A stretch of 64,000 nucleotides of DNA from Alphaproteobacteria bacterium. GTDB lineage: Bacteria; Pseudomonadota; Alphaproteobacteria; Rhizobiales; Rhizobiaceae. The DNA is taken from contig JANSYK010000002.1 of assembly GCA_024742485.1 (NCBI GenBank), forward strand, positions 434,001 through 498,000, in the 5' to 3' direction. Shown one piece after another: positions 16,418 to 26,281 of the stretch. The position numbers and the translations under genes were made by a program. The notes beneath the pieces were generated by a model. The model searched no databases, was not told the DNA's origin, and saw only the letters and a list, made by a program, of their open reading frames with translations. Within the stretch, counting starts at the first letter, position 1. Each line of letters begins with the position of its first letter.

Positions 16418-18058
16418 ATGGACTACTACGATCTGGGCAACTATCGACGCGACATCACAAGCCAATCCACACAAGCCGTTCAATGGTTTCAGCGCGGGCT
16501 GGTCTGGATCTATGCGTATCATCATGAAGAGGCCATCGCCTGTTTCGAACGGGCACTGGAAAACGATCCGGCCTGCGCCATGGCCCATTGGGGCATCGCC
16601 TACGCCATCGGCCCCAACTACAACAAACCCTGGGAAGCGTTTGAGGATGACGAAAAACCTGTTGCACTGGCGCAGGCCAGGCGGTCCATTGCCGCGGCCC
16701 GCGAAAATGCAGCTGCCACCAGCCAGGTCGAGCAGGCACTGATCGAGGCGTTGTCCAGCCGCTATGCGGGCGAAACCGAAATTGAGGATTTCAGCGCGTG
16801 GAACGACGCCTATGCGAACGCCATGCGCGACGTCCATTCTGCCCATCCCGCTGATCCAGATGTTTCTGCGCTGTTCGCGGAAGCCATGATGAACCGTACG
16901 CCATGGCAATTGTGGGATTTGCCAACAGGTGAACCTGCCGAAGGCGCCGATACATTGGAGGCGGTCGCGGTGCTGGAGACGGCGTTCCAGCGCATCGATG
17001 GTGCCTGGGATCATCCGGGTCTGCTGCACATGTATATCCACCTGATGGAAATGTCGCCGACGCCGGAAAAGGCGTTGCGCCAGGGCGACCGTCTGTCCAC
17101 GCTGGTTCCCGATGCCGGGCATCTGCTCCACATGGCAACCCATATTGATGTGCTCTGCGGTGAATATGAGAACGTTGTCTCCCGCAACGCCGCGGCCATC
17201 GAAGCGGACCGAAAATATCGAGACCGCGACGGAGCGGACAATTTCTACACGCTCTATCGCTGCCACAATTATCACTTCAAGATCTACGGGGCGATGTTCC
17301 TGGCCCAGAAACAGGTGGCGCTCGAAACGGCAGACGCGCTCATTGCCGACCTTTCCGACGACGTGCTGCGTCCACTTGCCGACTGGTTTGAGGCATTCGT
17401 GCCGATGAAGCAGCATGTGCTGGTGCGCTTTGGGCAGTGGCAGACCATCCTGACCCAGGATATGCCGGAGGACTCCGAGCTTTACAGTGTGACAACGGCC
17501 ATGATGCGCTATGCGCGGGCGGTGGCCCTGTCGAATACCGGCGATATTGCCGGTGCCGAGGCAGAACGTGACCAGTTTCTTGTCGCCCGTGACCGGGTGC
17601 CGGAAACACGGATGCTGTTCAACAACACCTGCCTCGACATTCTGCAGGTGGCTGAACAGATGCTGATGGGTGAACTGGAGTATCACAAGGGCAACCACGA
17701 TGCGGCCTTTGGCCACCTACGCAGGTCAGTCGAACTGGATGATACACTGCCCTATGACGAACCCTGGGGCTGGATGCAGCCGGCCCGCCACGCGCTGGGC
17801 GCACTCCTGCTTGAGCAGCAACGCCATGACGAGGCCGAATTGGTCTATCGCGCAGATCTCGGGCTCGACGCAACACTCAGCCGGGCCTGCCAGCATCCGA
17901 GAAATGTCTGGAGCCTTCACGGACTGCACGAATGCCTGAGCCAGCGGGGCGAGGCGGTCGAGATTCTTCATGTCCGCCAGCTACTCGATCTTGCGGCGGC
18001 GCGGGCGGATGTGCCGATCCGGGCCTCGTGCTATTGCCGACGCGCCGCAGCAGCGTGA
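16418..18058 (+). CDS. Tetratricopeptide-repeat protein (TTC38-like)
   Basis: About 546 residues of helical repeats. Features include AVQWFQRGLVWIYAYHHEEA near the N-terminus, ACFERALENDPACAMAHWGI as a clear TPR, and the conserved HMYIHLMEMSPTPEKA and HMATHIDVLCGEY helices. The pattern matches the bacterial/eukaryotic TTC38 group, which has no established biochemical role. No signal peptide is visible, so it is probably cytoplasmic. The frame is open back to 16055, but ATG 16418 follows a GGGG and starts at the conserved region. ATG 16361 is an alternative. Confidence 0.85.
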   Translation: MDYYDLGNYRRDITSQSTQAVQWFQRGLVWIYAYHHEEAIACFERALENDPACAMAHWGIAYAIGPNYNKPWEAFEDDEKPVALAQARRSIAAARENAAATSQVEQALIEALSSRYAGETEIEDFSAWNDAYANAMRDVHSAHPADPDVSALFAEAMMNRTPWQLWDLPTGEPAEGADTLEAVAVLETAFQRIDGAWDHPGLLHMYIHLMEMSPTPEKALRQGDRLSTLVPDAGHLLHMATHIDVLCGEYENVVSRNAAAIEADRKYRDRDGADNFYTLYRCHNYHFKIYGAMFLAQKQVALETADALIADLSDDVLRPLADWFEAFVPMKQHVLVRFGQWQTILTQDMPEDSELYSVTTAMMRYARAVALSNTGDIAGAEAERDQFLVARDRVPETRMLFNNTCLDILQVAEQMLMGELEYHKGNHDAAFGHLRRSVELDDTLPYDEPWGWMQPARHALGALLLEQQRHDEAELVYRADLGLDATLSRACQHPRNVWSLHGLHECLSQRGEAVEILHVRQLLDLAAARADVPIRASCYCRRAAAA

Positions 18059-18188
18059 TCGAGTTTCACGCGAATTGAATCGAATGCCGCTGGTAAGTTG
18101 CACCGTTGCGCGATATGACCGCCATCGCCGGTGGATTGCCATCCAGTTCGGCCTGTTGTCATTCCAATAGCCGGAACCAGGTGCCACC

Positions 18189-18857
18189 ATGGAATCACTT
18201 ACGGGACTGTTCGATTCAGAGCATTTTCTCAAATTCGCCGTGGCATTGGTGGCACTGCTCAATCCCCTCTATGGGATTCCGATCTTTCTGGGCCTGACAA
18301 AGGGCTACACGCCCGCCGAGCGCTCCCGAACCGCCAATATCATTACCCTGACGGTGTTTATTGCCGCCACGGTTGCGACGCTTGTCGGTGAAGAGATTCT
18401 CGCTTTTTTCGGGATCAACGTCCCTTCGTTTCAGATCGCCGGCGGCATCATCGTGCTCGGGATCGGCCTGTCGATGCTCAATGACGAGCCGCGAAGCAGC
18501 GGCGATGCGAAAGCCCATGAAGCGGGTGCGGAAAAGAAAAGCAATATTGCCATCGTGCCGCTGTCGATCCCTCTGACCATCGGTCCGGGCTGTTTCGCCA
18601 CGATTATTCTGTTTGCCCATCTGATGGACGACGGCAGCGAAATCGTCACGATGCTTCCGGCTGTCGTGCTGATCTGTCTTCTGCTCTGGGCCGGTCTCTA
18701 TTTTGCCGATTCGATTTCCCGGCTATTGGGTGAAACGGTCATCAGCGTGGTCACCCGTATCATGGCGTTGATATTGACGGCCGTGGCCGTCGAAATGATC
18801 ATCAATGGTGGAATTCAGGTCTATCAGACCCATTTTGCGCATACGCCAGCCGGTTAG
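18189..18857 (+). CDS. MarC-family integral membrane protein
   Basis: 222 residues with six predicted hydrophobic segments. Conserved family features include VALLNPLYGIPIFLGLT in the first membrane segment, FQIAGGIIVLGIGLSML, and VPLSIPLTIGPG. MarC/YhgN/YchE proteins are inner-membrane proteins; the early link to multidrug resistance was not upheld and the function is unknown. Monocistronic as far as the sequence shows. Confidence 0.92.
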   Translation: MESLTGLFDSEHFLKFAVALVALLNPLYGIPIFLGLTKGYTPAERSRTANIITLTVFIAATVATLVGEEILAFFGINVPSFQIAGGIIVLGIGLSMLNDEPRSSGDAKAHEAGAEKKSNIAIVPLSIPLTIGPGCFATIILFAHLMDDGSEIVTMLPAVVLICLLLWAGLYFADSISRLLGETVISVVTRIMALILTAVAVEMIINGGIQVYQTHFAHTPAG

Positions 18858-18930
18858 GGCCTATTGCGCTCACCGAGGCGTGATCGTTTCGGTATGGAAA
18901 GCTTTAACACTTTGCCGTATTTTTTGCCGC

Positions 18931-19275
18931 ATGAGACACGTGCTTCTGGTGATATTGCTGGTTTTTTTGGCCGCCACCCGCAGCCTGGCATCCGGGTTGC
19001 CTGATATCGAAAGCGCACGCGCGCCGGTGCTGTTGCACACGGAATACGGGAATACGTTCACCCAACATCGAGCCGGCGAAGCATCGGATAAATGCTGCAT
19101 GGAGGAGTTGATCAAAAAGTCGACTTCCCAATCGCCCTGCAGCACCGATTGCACCTATCTGTTGATTGACGTCGAAATGTTGTTTTCCGGTTGTCCGGAA
19201 CGGCATGATTCGCACGACCGGGACTGGCGAGCTGTCATTTCCTGCCACACATTGTTGCGCCCACCCATCGTCTGA
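18931..19275 (+). CDS. Small predicted secreted cysteine-rich protein (hypothetical)
   Basis: 114 residues if started at ATG 18931. It opens with a classical signal peptide (MRHVLLVILLVFLAATRSLA). The mature part has six cysteines arranged as CC, CSTDC and two singles, followed by His/Asp-rich HDSHDRDW. I do not recognise a family; the CC...CxxxC layout recalls small periplasmic metal-associated proteins, but this is only a resemblance. The frame extends upstream to 18805 into the marC tail, which I reject as a start. No clear ribosome binding site, so it may not be a gene. Confidence 0.4.
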   Translation: MRHVLLVILLVFLAATRSLASGLPDIESARAPVLLHTEYGNTFTQHRAGEASDKCCMEELIKKSTSQSPCSTDCTYLLIDVEMLFSGCPERHDSHDRDWRAVISCHTLLRPPIV

Positions 19276-19353
19276 TCCGGTCGGCAGAGCCGATTGAACC
19301 GGTGCCCAAGACCGGGCACACCACAATCCAATATCTGACAGGGGGTAGCACCC

Positions 19354-19926
19354 ATGATTTCCAGACGAAACATATTGCTCGGTGGCATCGCGATGCTGGC
19401 CATGCAGCCATCGACCGGTGCACTGGCGCATCACACCAAGAAGTACAAGAATTTCAAACTCGATCCACGCTATGAGCCGCAATCCGTGCGTTTTTCCGGC
19501 TATCCGCCCGGCACCATCGTTGTCGACCCGGACAACCATTTCCTCTACCTCGTCGAAACCCGCTTTCGCGCCCGTCGCTACGGTGTTGGCGTCGGCAGGG
19601 CCGGTCGCTCCTTAAAAGGCAAGGCGACGATTGCCCGCAAGGCCGAATGGCCCAGTTGGCGGCCGACCGACAACATGATCCGACGGGAGCCGAGGAAATA
19701 TGCCCGCTATGCGAAGGGTGTTCCCGGCGGGCCGAACAATCCACTCGGTGCGCGGGCCCTTTATCTCTACAGGGGTGGACGTGACACCTACTACCGGATT
19801 CATGGAACGACCCAGCCTGATTCCATCGGCCGGTCGGTTTCGAATGGCTGCATTCGCATGGTCAATGAGCATGTCATCGACCTGTTCCGGCGTGTCCCGC
19901 TCGGAACCACTGTCATTGTGATCTGA
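19354..19926 (+). CDS. L,D-transpeptidase (YkuD), exported
   Basis: 190 residues. A Tat-like signal (SRRNILLGG, then a hydrophobic run ending ALA, about residue 25) precedes a YkuD domain. The domain has the catalytic signature HGT ... SNGCIRM near residues 150-170. Such enzymes form 3-3 cross-links in peptidoglycan or attach proteins such as Lpp-like beta-barrels to it. A related enzyme is encoded at 58064-58702. A GGGGGTAGC ribosome-binding region precedes the ATG. Confidence 0.93.
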   Translation: MISRRNILLGGIAMLAMQPSTGALAHHTKKYKNFKLDPRYEPQSVRFSGYPPGTIVVDPDNHFLYLVETRFRARRYGVGVGRAGRSLKGKATIARKAEWPSWRPTDNMIRREPRKYARYAKGVPGGPNNPLGARALYLYRGGRDTYYRIHGTTQPDSIGRSVSNGCIRMVNEHVIDLFRRVPLGTTVIVI

Positions 19927-19977
19927 TTTTGATTCAACAGCGGGCGGCGATCGATCGTCGCCCCAATGTGCCGCTAT

Positions 19978-21981
19978 CTATCGGTGGGCTATCCTGGGTC
20001 GCCCGGAGGCGGTTGCCGACACCCTCGCTTCCACGAATTGTCGAGTGCCTCCTATTTCCGGTGCGTCGATCGTCTCGCTCAAAGTGACAATCGGATCCAT
20101 AGCACCCGCTGCCATTGATGCGTCCAGTGCCGCGGCTCGAGCGATTTCGCGGGCACGGTCCATGGCCTTTGATTCCTCGAGATGACGTTCGCTCAACTGT
20201 GCACCATTGACCGCGAAGATATCATCCTCCGGCTGCGAGACGACGACGTCGATGGTGACCCGGACCTGTCCGACCACGGCGCCGATGGCATTGGCGACAT
20301 CCGCATGGGTCGGGACAGCGCTGTCGGATGACAGCATATCGGCAATGTCCGGATAATAGGCGGCGGCTGACGCACCAAGACCAATCAGCGGTCGGTCCAG
20401 GGACAGGGAGAATTGCACGATGCCCGCGCGCCGTGTCAGTGCGCTGGCAATTGGTTGTGAGCGCCCAGGATCAATGGATGCCTGTCCATCCTCGGCCAGA
20501 CAGGCCGTCAGGATCATCTCGGCGGATTGGCGAGTCAACCGGTCAATGGTCATCTGTGCCAGCGTCTCGGGACGGTTCGCGACGCGCTTTCCCGCACCGT
20601 TCTTGCGCCGTGCCAACAAGGCCGCGCCGGCCATCGCGGCGTCCCGGTTCCAGTTGTTTTGCCGGTTCAGAACATGCATCGCGTCGGTGGGTGTGAATCC
20701 GGCAATCTGCGCAAGACCGCGTGCCACCAACCGGTCCAGCGTGGCCCGTTGTGAAGCAGCGCCGAGAATTTGGTCGAGCGGCAGGAATCCTGTTCCCAGC
20801 GTGCCAAGAAGGGCTGCCTCCTGTGGCTGAAGTCCCGCCGCCGCCTGTTCGGGAAGACCCGTCAGCCGGACAAACCGGGCATCAAGCCGGCCCGGTTGCT
20901 GACCCTGTTGTTGTCGGCTGAGCGCCTCCAGGACCGAGTCCGGATCATGATGCGCTGCGAGGCTGAGTGGCACGAGCCGCCGCGGACCCAGCGAAAGCCT
21001 GGTTTCCAGACCCGATTCGTCGACATGGACTTCGGAATCGCCGCCAAGACCAAATGTCCGCATGGCAACCGCTTCGACCATGGTGCGAAATCCACCGACG
21101 ATCGCCCCGTCCGGATCGAGTTGCGGTCGACCGCCCTCCAAAACGGCGACATCGGTGGTCGTACCGCCGATGTCGGAAACAACACCGTTTTCAGCGCCGG
21201 TCAGATGATGCGCGCCGACAAGGCTCGCCGCGGGTCCCGACAGGATGGTTTCGATCGGTCGCGACCGCGACATTTGCGACGCGATGAGCGCACCGTCGCC
21301 GCGCACCACCATCAGCGGGGCGTCGATGCCGCATGTTTTCAGATAGCTCTCGGTCGCCCCGATCAGCCTGTCGATCATCGCAACCAGGCGCGCATTGAGC
21401 AACGTTGTCAGGGCGCGCCTTGGACCGCCAAGTTTCGACGAAAGCTCGTGGCTGCAGGTGACCGGCAGCCCGGTGCGGTCCCGAATCAGATCCCGGGCGG
21501 CCATTTCATGGGATGGATTGCGCACGGCGAAATAGCCGGCAATGGCAATCGCGTCCACATCGGTTTTCAGAGCGTCCAGCCCGGTAACCAACGGGCCAAG
21601 GTCAAGGCTGTTTTCCTGGCCATGGACGTTGTGACCGCCAGCCAGGAAGATGACAGGATCGCGGCCAAGCGCATCGCCGAGACCGTCGCGTTTGAGATCA
21701 TTCGGCCCAAACCCGATCATCACCAGAGCCGCCCGGCCACCCTGGCCCTCGACAAGAGCGTTGGTGGCCAGTGTCGTTGACAGCGATACCAGGGCGATGG
21801 CGCTGGCCGGTGCGCGGCTTTCCTGCAGGACATTTGACACAGCGCCGCCGATGCCAACCGCGAGATCGTGGCGTGTCGTCAGCGATTTAGCCTTGGCAAT
21901 GACGCCATCGGTGTCGTTGAAAAGCACCGCGTCCGTATAGGTGCCGCCGGTGTCGATGCCCAGATAAAGCGGGCTGCTCAC
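19978..21981 (-). CDS. Hydantoinase/oxoprolinase family protein (HyuA-type)
   Basis: About 667 residues. The N-terminal phosphate-binding motif [14 protein letters not shown] and [13 protein letters not shown] identify the Hydant_A_N/Hydantoinase_A family, ATP-dependent enzymes that open cyclic imides or lactams. The usual HyuB partner is absent. GTG 21981 is chosen because it overlaps the uppP stop (GTGA); the frame goes further upstream but inside uppP. A shift of function from true hydantoinases is possible because the protein is encoded alone with uppP. Substrate unknown. Confidence 0.85.
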   Translation of the reverse strand: MSSPLYLGIDTGGTYTDAVLFNDTDGVIAKAKSLTTRHDLAVGIGGAVSNVLQESRAPASAIALVSLSTTLATNALVEGQGGRAALVMIGFGPNDLKRDGLGDALGRDPVIFLAGGHNVHGQENSLDLGPLVTGLDALKTDVDAIAIAGYFAVRNPSHEMAARDLIRDRTGLPVTCSHELSSKLGGPRRALTTLLNARLVAMIDRLIGATESYLKTCGIDAPLMVVRGDGALIASQMSRSRPIETILSGPAASLVGAHHLTGAENGVVSDIGGTTTDVAVLEGGRPQLDPDGAIVGGFRTMVEAVAMRTFGLGGDSEVHVDESGLETRLSLGPRRLVPLSLAAHHDPDSVLEALSRQQQGQQPGRLDARFVRLTGLPEQAAAGLQPQEAALLGTLGTGFLPLDQILGAASQRATLDRLVARGLAQIAGFTPTDAMHVLNRQNNWNRDAAMAGAALLARRKNGAGKRVANRPETLAQMTIDRLTRQSAEMILTACLAEDGQASIDPGRSQPIASALTRRAGIVQFSLSLDRPLIGLGASAAAYYPDIADMLSSDSAVPTHADVANAIGAVVGQVRVTIDVVVSQPEDDIFAVNGAQLSERHLEESKAMDRAREIARAAALDASMAAGAMDPIVTLSETIDAPEIGGTRQFVEARVSATASGRPRIAHR

Positions 21982-22793
21982 GACACGCCCTGGACCATCA
22001 GGCCGATAAGACCGGCTGTGCCGACAAGGATGCGCCACCAGGCGAACACCGCGAATCCATGTGTTGCGACGAAGCTCAACAGGCTGCGCACGACAAACAC
22101 GGCACTCACGAACGCCGCAATGAAGCCAATGGCGATGAAGGAGAAATCATCAGCCGAGAGCCGGTCGTAATTCTTGTAGAGATCATAGGTAAAAGCGCCG
22201 GCCATGGTGGGCATTGCCAGGAAAAACGAAAACTCTGCCGCAGACCTCTTGTCAGTGCCCATCAGCAACGCACCCGCAATGGTCGCGCCGGACCGTGACG
22301 TGCCCGGAATCATGGCAAGGCACTGGAACAGGCCAATGCGAAACGACAGCGAAACGGGAAAGTCCATGACATCGGTGTATTTCGGCTCGGCTGACAGCCG
22401 ATCGACCAGCAGCAGGACGATACCGCCCAGGATCAGCACCACACAGATCAGGACCGGTGTCTCGAACAGCACCGTCTTGATGAAGCCATGGGCCATGACG
22501 CCGATAAAGGCTGCCGGCAGGAAAGCGAGCAACACACCAATGACGAAGCGACGCGCCTTGCTGCTGGTCGGCAGATCGCGTGCCAGCGTGAGCAGCCGTG
22601 ACAGGTAAACCGATAGAATGGCCAGTATGGCGCCCAGTTGGATGAGCACTTCAAATGTGTTGCCGGGTGATTTGAAGCCCAGAAAGTGGCCGGCCAGCAG
22701 CACGTGACCGGTGGACGAAACCGGAAGAAACTCCGTGAGCCCCTCCAGGATCCCGAGCAGCAGCGCGCCGATAATCGTCTGTTCAGCCATCAA
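21978..22793 (-). CDS. uppP: Undecaprenyl-diphosphatase
   Basis: 271 residues, eight hydrophobic segments. It dephosphorylates undecaprenyl pyrophosphate to recycle the lipid carrier for peptidoglycan synthesis and gives bacitracin tolerance. Both family motifs are present: [15 protein letters not shown] near residues 15-30 and [10 protein letters not shown] near 165-175. The ATG is doubled (MM), so the start could be three bases later. Its stop overlaps the start of the hydantoinase-like gene, implying coupled translation. Confidence 0.95.
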   Translation of the reverse strand: MMAEQTIIGALLLGILEGLTEFLPVSSTGHVLLAGHFLGFKSPGNTFEVLIQLGAILAILSVYLSRLLTLARDLPTSSKARRFVIGVLLAFLPAAFIGVMAHGFIKTVLFETPVLICVVLILGGIVLLLVDRLSAEPKYTDVMDFPVSLSFRIGLFQCLAMIPGTSRSGATIAGALLMGTDKRSAAEFSFFLAMPTMAGAFTYDLYKNYDRLSADDFSFIAIGFIAAFVSAVFVVRSLLSFVATHGFAVFAWWRILVGTAGLIGLMVQGVS

Positions 22794-22934
22794 ACGGTCC
22801 AGTTCGTGTGCTTGGGGTCTTTCAGCCGCCGTTGCTGCGCTTGTTTCACTCGATGCGAAACCCTATAGCTCTTTTGCCGGATTTTTCCAGACAATTCGGG
22901 CGCCCATTAACACTCCTGGAAAGACTGTTGCCGA

Positions 22935-23627
22935 ATGCCGAGTCTCTACCACCATCCGATGTCCGCCGCATCGCGTTTCATTCGTCTCGTGCTGAACGAA
23001 TATGAACTCGAAACGGATTTGATCGAGGAACGGACCTGGGAGCGCCGCCGGGATTTTCTGGCGCTCAATCCGGCTCTGACGCTGCCTGTCTATGTCGATG
23101 AATCCCTTCACGCCTTTTGCGGATCCGGTGTAATCGCCGAATTTCTGGACGAAACGCAGGGCGTGTTTCAAAAACAGCGCCGACTCCTGCCCGAGGACCC
23201 GGTTGCGCGGGCGGAAGTTCGCCGGTTGACGGATTGGTTTTTGGTAAAGCTCGAACATGATGTGACACGCCATCTTGTTCGCGAGCGCGTCTTCAAGCTG
23301 CTGATGCCCAAGGATCTGGGAGGCGGCGCGCCCGACTCCAAAGCCCTTCGCGCCGGCCGAACCAACATCAATCAGCATTTGCGGTATATTGACTGGCTGA
23401 CGGCCAATCGCAAATGGATGGCCGGCGACACGCTGAGCTATGCGGATTTCGCTGCTGCGGGTGCATTGTCGGTCCTGGATTATCTCGGCGAGATCACCTG
23501 GAGCGATGCCTCGCAAGCCAAGGACTGGTACCAGCGCGTCAAGTCGCGGCCGTCCTTCAGACCGCTGCTCGGTGACCGCGTGCGCAACATGTCGCCCGTA
23601 TCGCATTATGCGGATCTGGATTTTTGA
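22935..23627 (+). CDS. Glutathione S-transferase family protein
   Basis: 230 residues. The N-terminal thioredoxin-like half starts LYHHPMSAASRFIRLVL and contains NPALTLPVYVDE (the cis-Pro region) and the SGVIAEFLDE helix for gamma-glutamyl binding. The C-terminal helical half includes WMAGDTLSYADFAAAGAL, the N-capping box of GSTs. The catalytic residue near the start is likely Ser (SAASR). The substrate is unknown. The third dispersed repeat lies 34 bases after its stop. Confidence 0.9.
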   Translation: MPSLYHHPMSAASRFIRLVLNEYELETDLIEERTWERRRDFLALNPALTLPVYVDESLHAFCGSGVIAEFLDETQGVFQKQRRLLPEDPVARAEVRRLTDWFLVKLEHDVTRHLVRERVFKLLMPKDLGGGAPDSKALRAGRTNINQHLRYIDWLTANRKWMAGDTLSYADFAAAGALSVLDYLGEITWSDASQAKDWYQRVKSRPSFRPLLGDRVRNMSPVSHYADLDF

Positions 23628-23661
23628 CCGATGCCGCCGGCAATCCTCAGGCCCGACAGAG

Positions 23662-23756
23662 CAATTCAGGTTTTGACGGAATCGGCAAAACCTGAATGCA
23701 TCAACAAAATCAACGGCCGTCACCGTTGTCACGTTTCTGACAAAACATGAAACGGT
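23662..23756 (+). repeat. Dispersed 95-bp two-hairpin repeat, copy 3
   Basis: This is the best-paired copy: ATTCAGGTTTT pairs perfectly with AAAACCTGAAT across a 12-base loop, and CGTTTC pairs with GAAACG in the second half. It fills the gap between the GST gene and queG, and its last part (ACATGAAACGG) contains the queG ATG. Confidence 0.85.
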
Positions 23757-24910
23757 CCAGGCAGCAGCGGTTGAAGGCATCCCTGGTGGCCGATGCCCTG
23801 GCCGAGGGGTTCGACATGGCGCGGATCGTCGATCCCGCCTCAATCGAGGCCTATGCGCCAGCCGGGCTTGACGCCTATCTGGAGGCCGGTCGCCATGCCA
23901 CCATGCATTGGATGGAGGAAACGCGAGACCGCCGGAGCGATCCCAGGGTCCTGTGGCCGGATGTCCGGTCGGTTCTGATGGTGGCTATGAACTACGGTCC
24001 CCGGCATGATCCGCTGCGGGTGCTGGAACAAAGAGACCGCGCGGCGATTTCCGTTTATGCGCAGCACCGCGACTACCACGATCTCATAAAGGGACGATTG
24101 AAGGGCATTGCCGGACGATTTGCCGCGCGGACCGGTGGCGCGGTCAAGGTGTTTGTCGACACAGCGCCGGTCATGGAGAAACCGATGGCCGCCGAAGCTG
24201 GCCTCGGCTGGCAGGGAAAGCACAGCAATCTCGTCAGCCGCGACTATGGTTCCTGGCTGTTCCTCGGATCGATATTCACCAGTGAACCGCTGCCGGCCGA
24301 TCCGCCGGAGGTCGATCATTGCGGCTCATGCCGGGCCTGTCTGGATATCTGCCCGACAGCGGCTTTTCCGGCGCCCTATCAGCTGGATGCGCGGCGCTGC
24401 ATTTCCTATCTGACCATCGAGCACAAGGGCCCCATACCGCATGCGTTCCGCCCGGCCATCGGCAACCGCATCTATGGCTGTGACGACTGCCTGGCGGTCT
24501 GTCCCTGGAACAAATTCGCCAGCAATGCGCGCGAGGCGAAACTGCAGGCCCGTGACGATCTCATATCGCCCCAACTCAAGGATCTTGCGAAACTGGATGA
24601 TGCGGGCTTCCGGGCGCTGTTTTCAGGTTCGCCCGTCAAGCGCATCGGCCGCGAGCGGTTTGTCCGCAATGTCCTGATTGCCTGCGGCAACTCCGCCGAT
24701 GCCGCGCTCGTACCGGTCTGCCGTGCCGCGCTTGATGATTCATCGGCGTTGATCCGCGGTGCCGCAGTATGGGCGCTGTCAAACCTTGTCGACGCACACA
24801 CATTCCGTGACGTGTTCCAGCAAAACGGCCATGAAACCGATGACACCGTCCTTGCCGAATGGCAGAGGGGGTTTGATGATCGGGAAGAGGCAGTGAAAGG
24901 ATCGGGGTAG
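23747..24910 (+). CDS. queG: Epoxyqueuosine reductase
   Basis: 387 residues. It carries out the last step of queuosine synthesis in tRNA, reducing epoxyqueuosine with cobalamin and two [4Fe-4S] clusters. The cluster motifs are [16 protein letters not shown] and, further on, [13 protein letters not shown]. The C-terminal HEAT-like part includes [15 protein letters not shown] 23747 gives about 20 residues before GFD, as in relatives, but it lies inside copy 3 of the dispersed repeat and has no ribosome binding site; TTG 23768 or GTG 23786 are shorter options. An SDR/epimerase gene starts four bases after its stop. Confidence 0.93.
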   Translation: MKRSRQQRLKASLVADALAEGFDMARIVDPASIEAYAPAGLDAYLEAGRHATMHWMEETRDRRSDPRVLWPDVRSVLMVAMNYGPRHDPLRVLEQRDRAAISVYAQHRDYHDLIKGRLKGIAGRFAARTGGAVKVFVDTAPVMEKPMAAEAGLGWQGKHSNLVSRDYGSWLFLGSIFTSEPLPADPPEVDHCGSCRACLDICPTAAFPAPYQLDARRCISYLTIEHKGPIPHAFRPAIGNRIYGCDDCLAVCPWNKFASNAREAKLQARDDLISPQLKDLAKLDDAGFRALFSGSPVKRIGRERFVRNVLIACGNSADAALVPVCRAALDDSSALIRGAAVWALSNLVDAHTFRDVFQQNGHETDDTVLAEWQRGFDDREEAVKGSG

Positions 24911-24913
24911 GCC

Positions 24914-25786
24914 ATGCGGCTTTTCATATCGGGAGCGGGATATTCGGGCCGGACCATTGCCCGGGAACTCGGCGGTCAAGCAAGCACAATCATCGGCACA
25001 ACACGCACAACCGAACGGTTTTCCGCTCTGACCTCCGATGGAATCCAGCCGCTATTGTTCGATGGCATCGAGCCGACACACGCCGTCAGGCAAGCGCTTC
25101 GCGAGACCACCCATCTGCTGCAATCCATCGCACCCGGCGAGGCGGGCGATCCCCTGTTGCGCCTGATCGGTGAGGCCGTATCGGACTGGATGCCGCACCT
25201 CCAGTGGGTCGGCTACCTTTCGACGGTCGGTGTCTATGGCGATCACCAGGGAAACTGGGTGGACGAGGAGACGGTGTGCAGGCCGGTCTCAAAGCGTTCC
25301 CGTTGGCGCGACGCAGCGGAGCGGAGCTGGATCACGTTGGCGGAACAAACCGGATTGCCCATTGCCCTGCTGCGCCTTTCGGGTATCTACGGCCCGGGCC
25401 GCAATGCCCTGATCCGGCTGCAATCAGGCACGGCAAGGCGGCTGATCAAGCCCGGCCAGGTCTTCAACCGCATCCATGTTGACGATATTGCCGGTGCGAC
25501 GGCCCATCTTGCGGCGAAACAGGCGAACGGAATCTGGAACGTCACCGACAATGAACCGGCGCCGCCTCAGGATGTGATTGCCTTCGGCAGTCAGTTGATG
25601 GGCGTGACCCCGCCGCCGGAGATCGATTTCGAGACGGCTGACCTGACCCCCATGGCGCGGTCCTTCTACGGAGAAAACAAGCGCGTTTCGAACGCCAAGC
25701 TGAGGGCGAGTGGCTATGATTTGCGCTATCCGGATTACCGGGCGGCGCTGACCGCCCTGTGGGAGAGCGGCGAGGGGGCGGGATAG
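24914..25786 (+). CDS. NAD-dependent epimerase/SDR (YeeZ-like)
   Basis: 290 residues. It has an atypical Rossmann start LFISGAGYSGRTIARELG, then LSTVGVYGDHQGNWVDEE and LRLSGIYGPGRNALI, all typical of the YeeZ/YbjT-like extended SDR group. It probably binds NAD(P) but lacks a canonical YxxxK (SKRSRWRDAAERSW region instead), so its activity is uncertain. It is spaced four bases from queG and likely co-transcribed with it. Confidence 0.82.
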   Translation: MRLFISGAGYSGRTIARELGGQASTIIGTTRTTERFSALTSDGIQPLLFDGIEPTHAVRQALRETTHLLQSIAPGEAGDPLLRLIGEAVSDWMPHLQWVGYLSTVGVYGDHQGNWVDEETVCRPVSKRSRWRDAAERSWITLAEQTGLPIALLRLSGIYGPGRNALIRLQSGTARRLIKPGQVFNRIHVDDIAGATAHLAAKQANGIWNVTDNEPAPPQDVIAFGSQLMGVTPPPEIDFETADLTPMARSFYGENKRVSNAKLRASGYDLRYPDYRAALTALWESGEGAG

Positions 25787-26281
25787 GTGGGGAAATGTGC
25801 CGTGAGAGAAGAGGGTTGATTTTCACTCAAGCCTGCCACGGTCCGCAGGTTGAATTTCGATTCAGCTATTGCATCCATGGAAGATCAAACAGCCGCTGTG
25901 CCGGACACTTCGAAGTTTCACAAGGTGATTGGGCTTTGTCCAAAAGGGGGGAAAGCGGCCGTTCGCTGCGCTTTAAACGAACGACCGAAATGGGGCCGAC
26001 GGCGGACGGTCAGCTTTAGGGCATTCACCTATCAAAGCTGACGTCTGTCGACAATTTCGGGTTGGTCACTGCCGGCACTTCGCTGACTTTACAAGCCACC
26101 TCCAAGAAACTCGCTCTGTGCCTGCCTGGCCTCAGTCGCTACATAGACGGACGAGAAACGAGATCTTCGCATCTTATTATAGTTGATGTAGATAGGCTCA
26201 TCATTATTTTGTCCAACTCTATCAAGTTGGATGCTGTCGCCTCAATACAGTAGCGTCTGGATGCTTTGTTGTGGATGGATC
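25787..26281. other. Gene-free left flank of the DUF2971/ATPase island
   Basis: About 495 bases with no gene I can support. It is less GC-rich than the surroundings from about 26060 on. A short hairpin TCCAAC-8 nt-GTTGGA lies at 26212-26231. Around 25950-26020 there is a degenerate motif (GAACGACCGAAATGGGGCCGA-like) that recurs loosely in other gene-free stretches at 31300-31395, 33545-33585 and 39690-39720. Promoters for the island presumably lie here. Confidence 0.5.

Noticed and set aside
16394-17716. Minus-strand frame of 440 codons inside the TPR gene
   Set aside because: It is a shadow of a well-supported TPR gene and shows a low-complexity Arg/His/Gly-rich translation with no recognisable domain.
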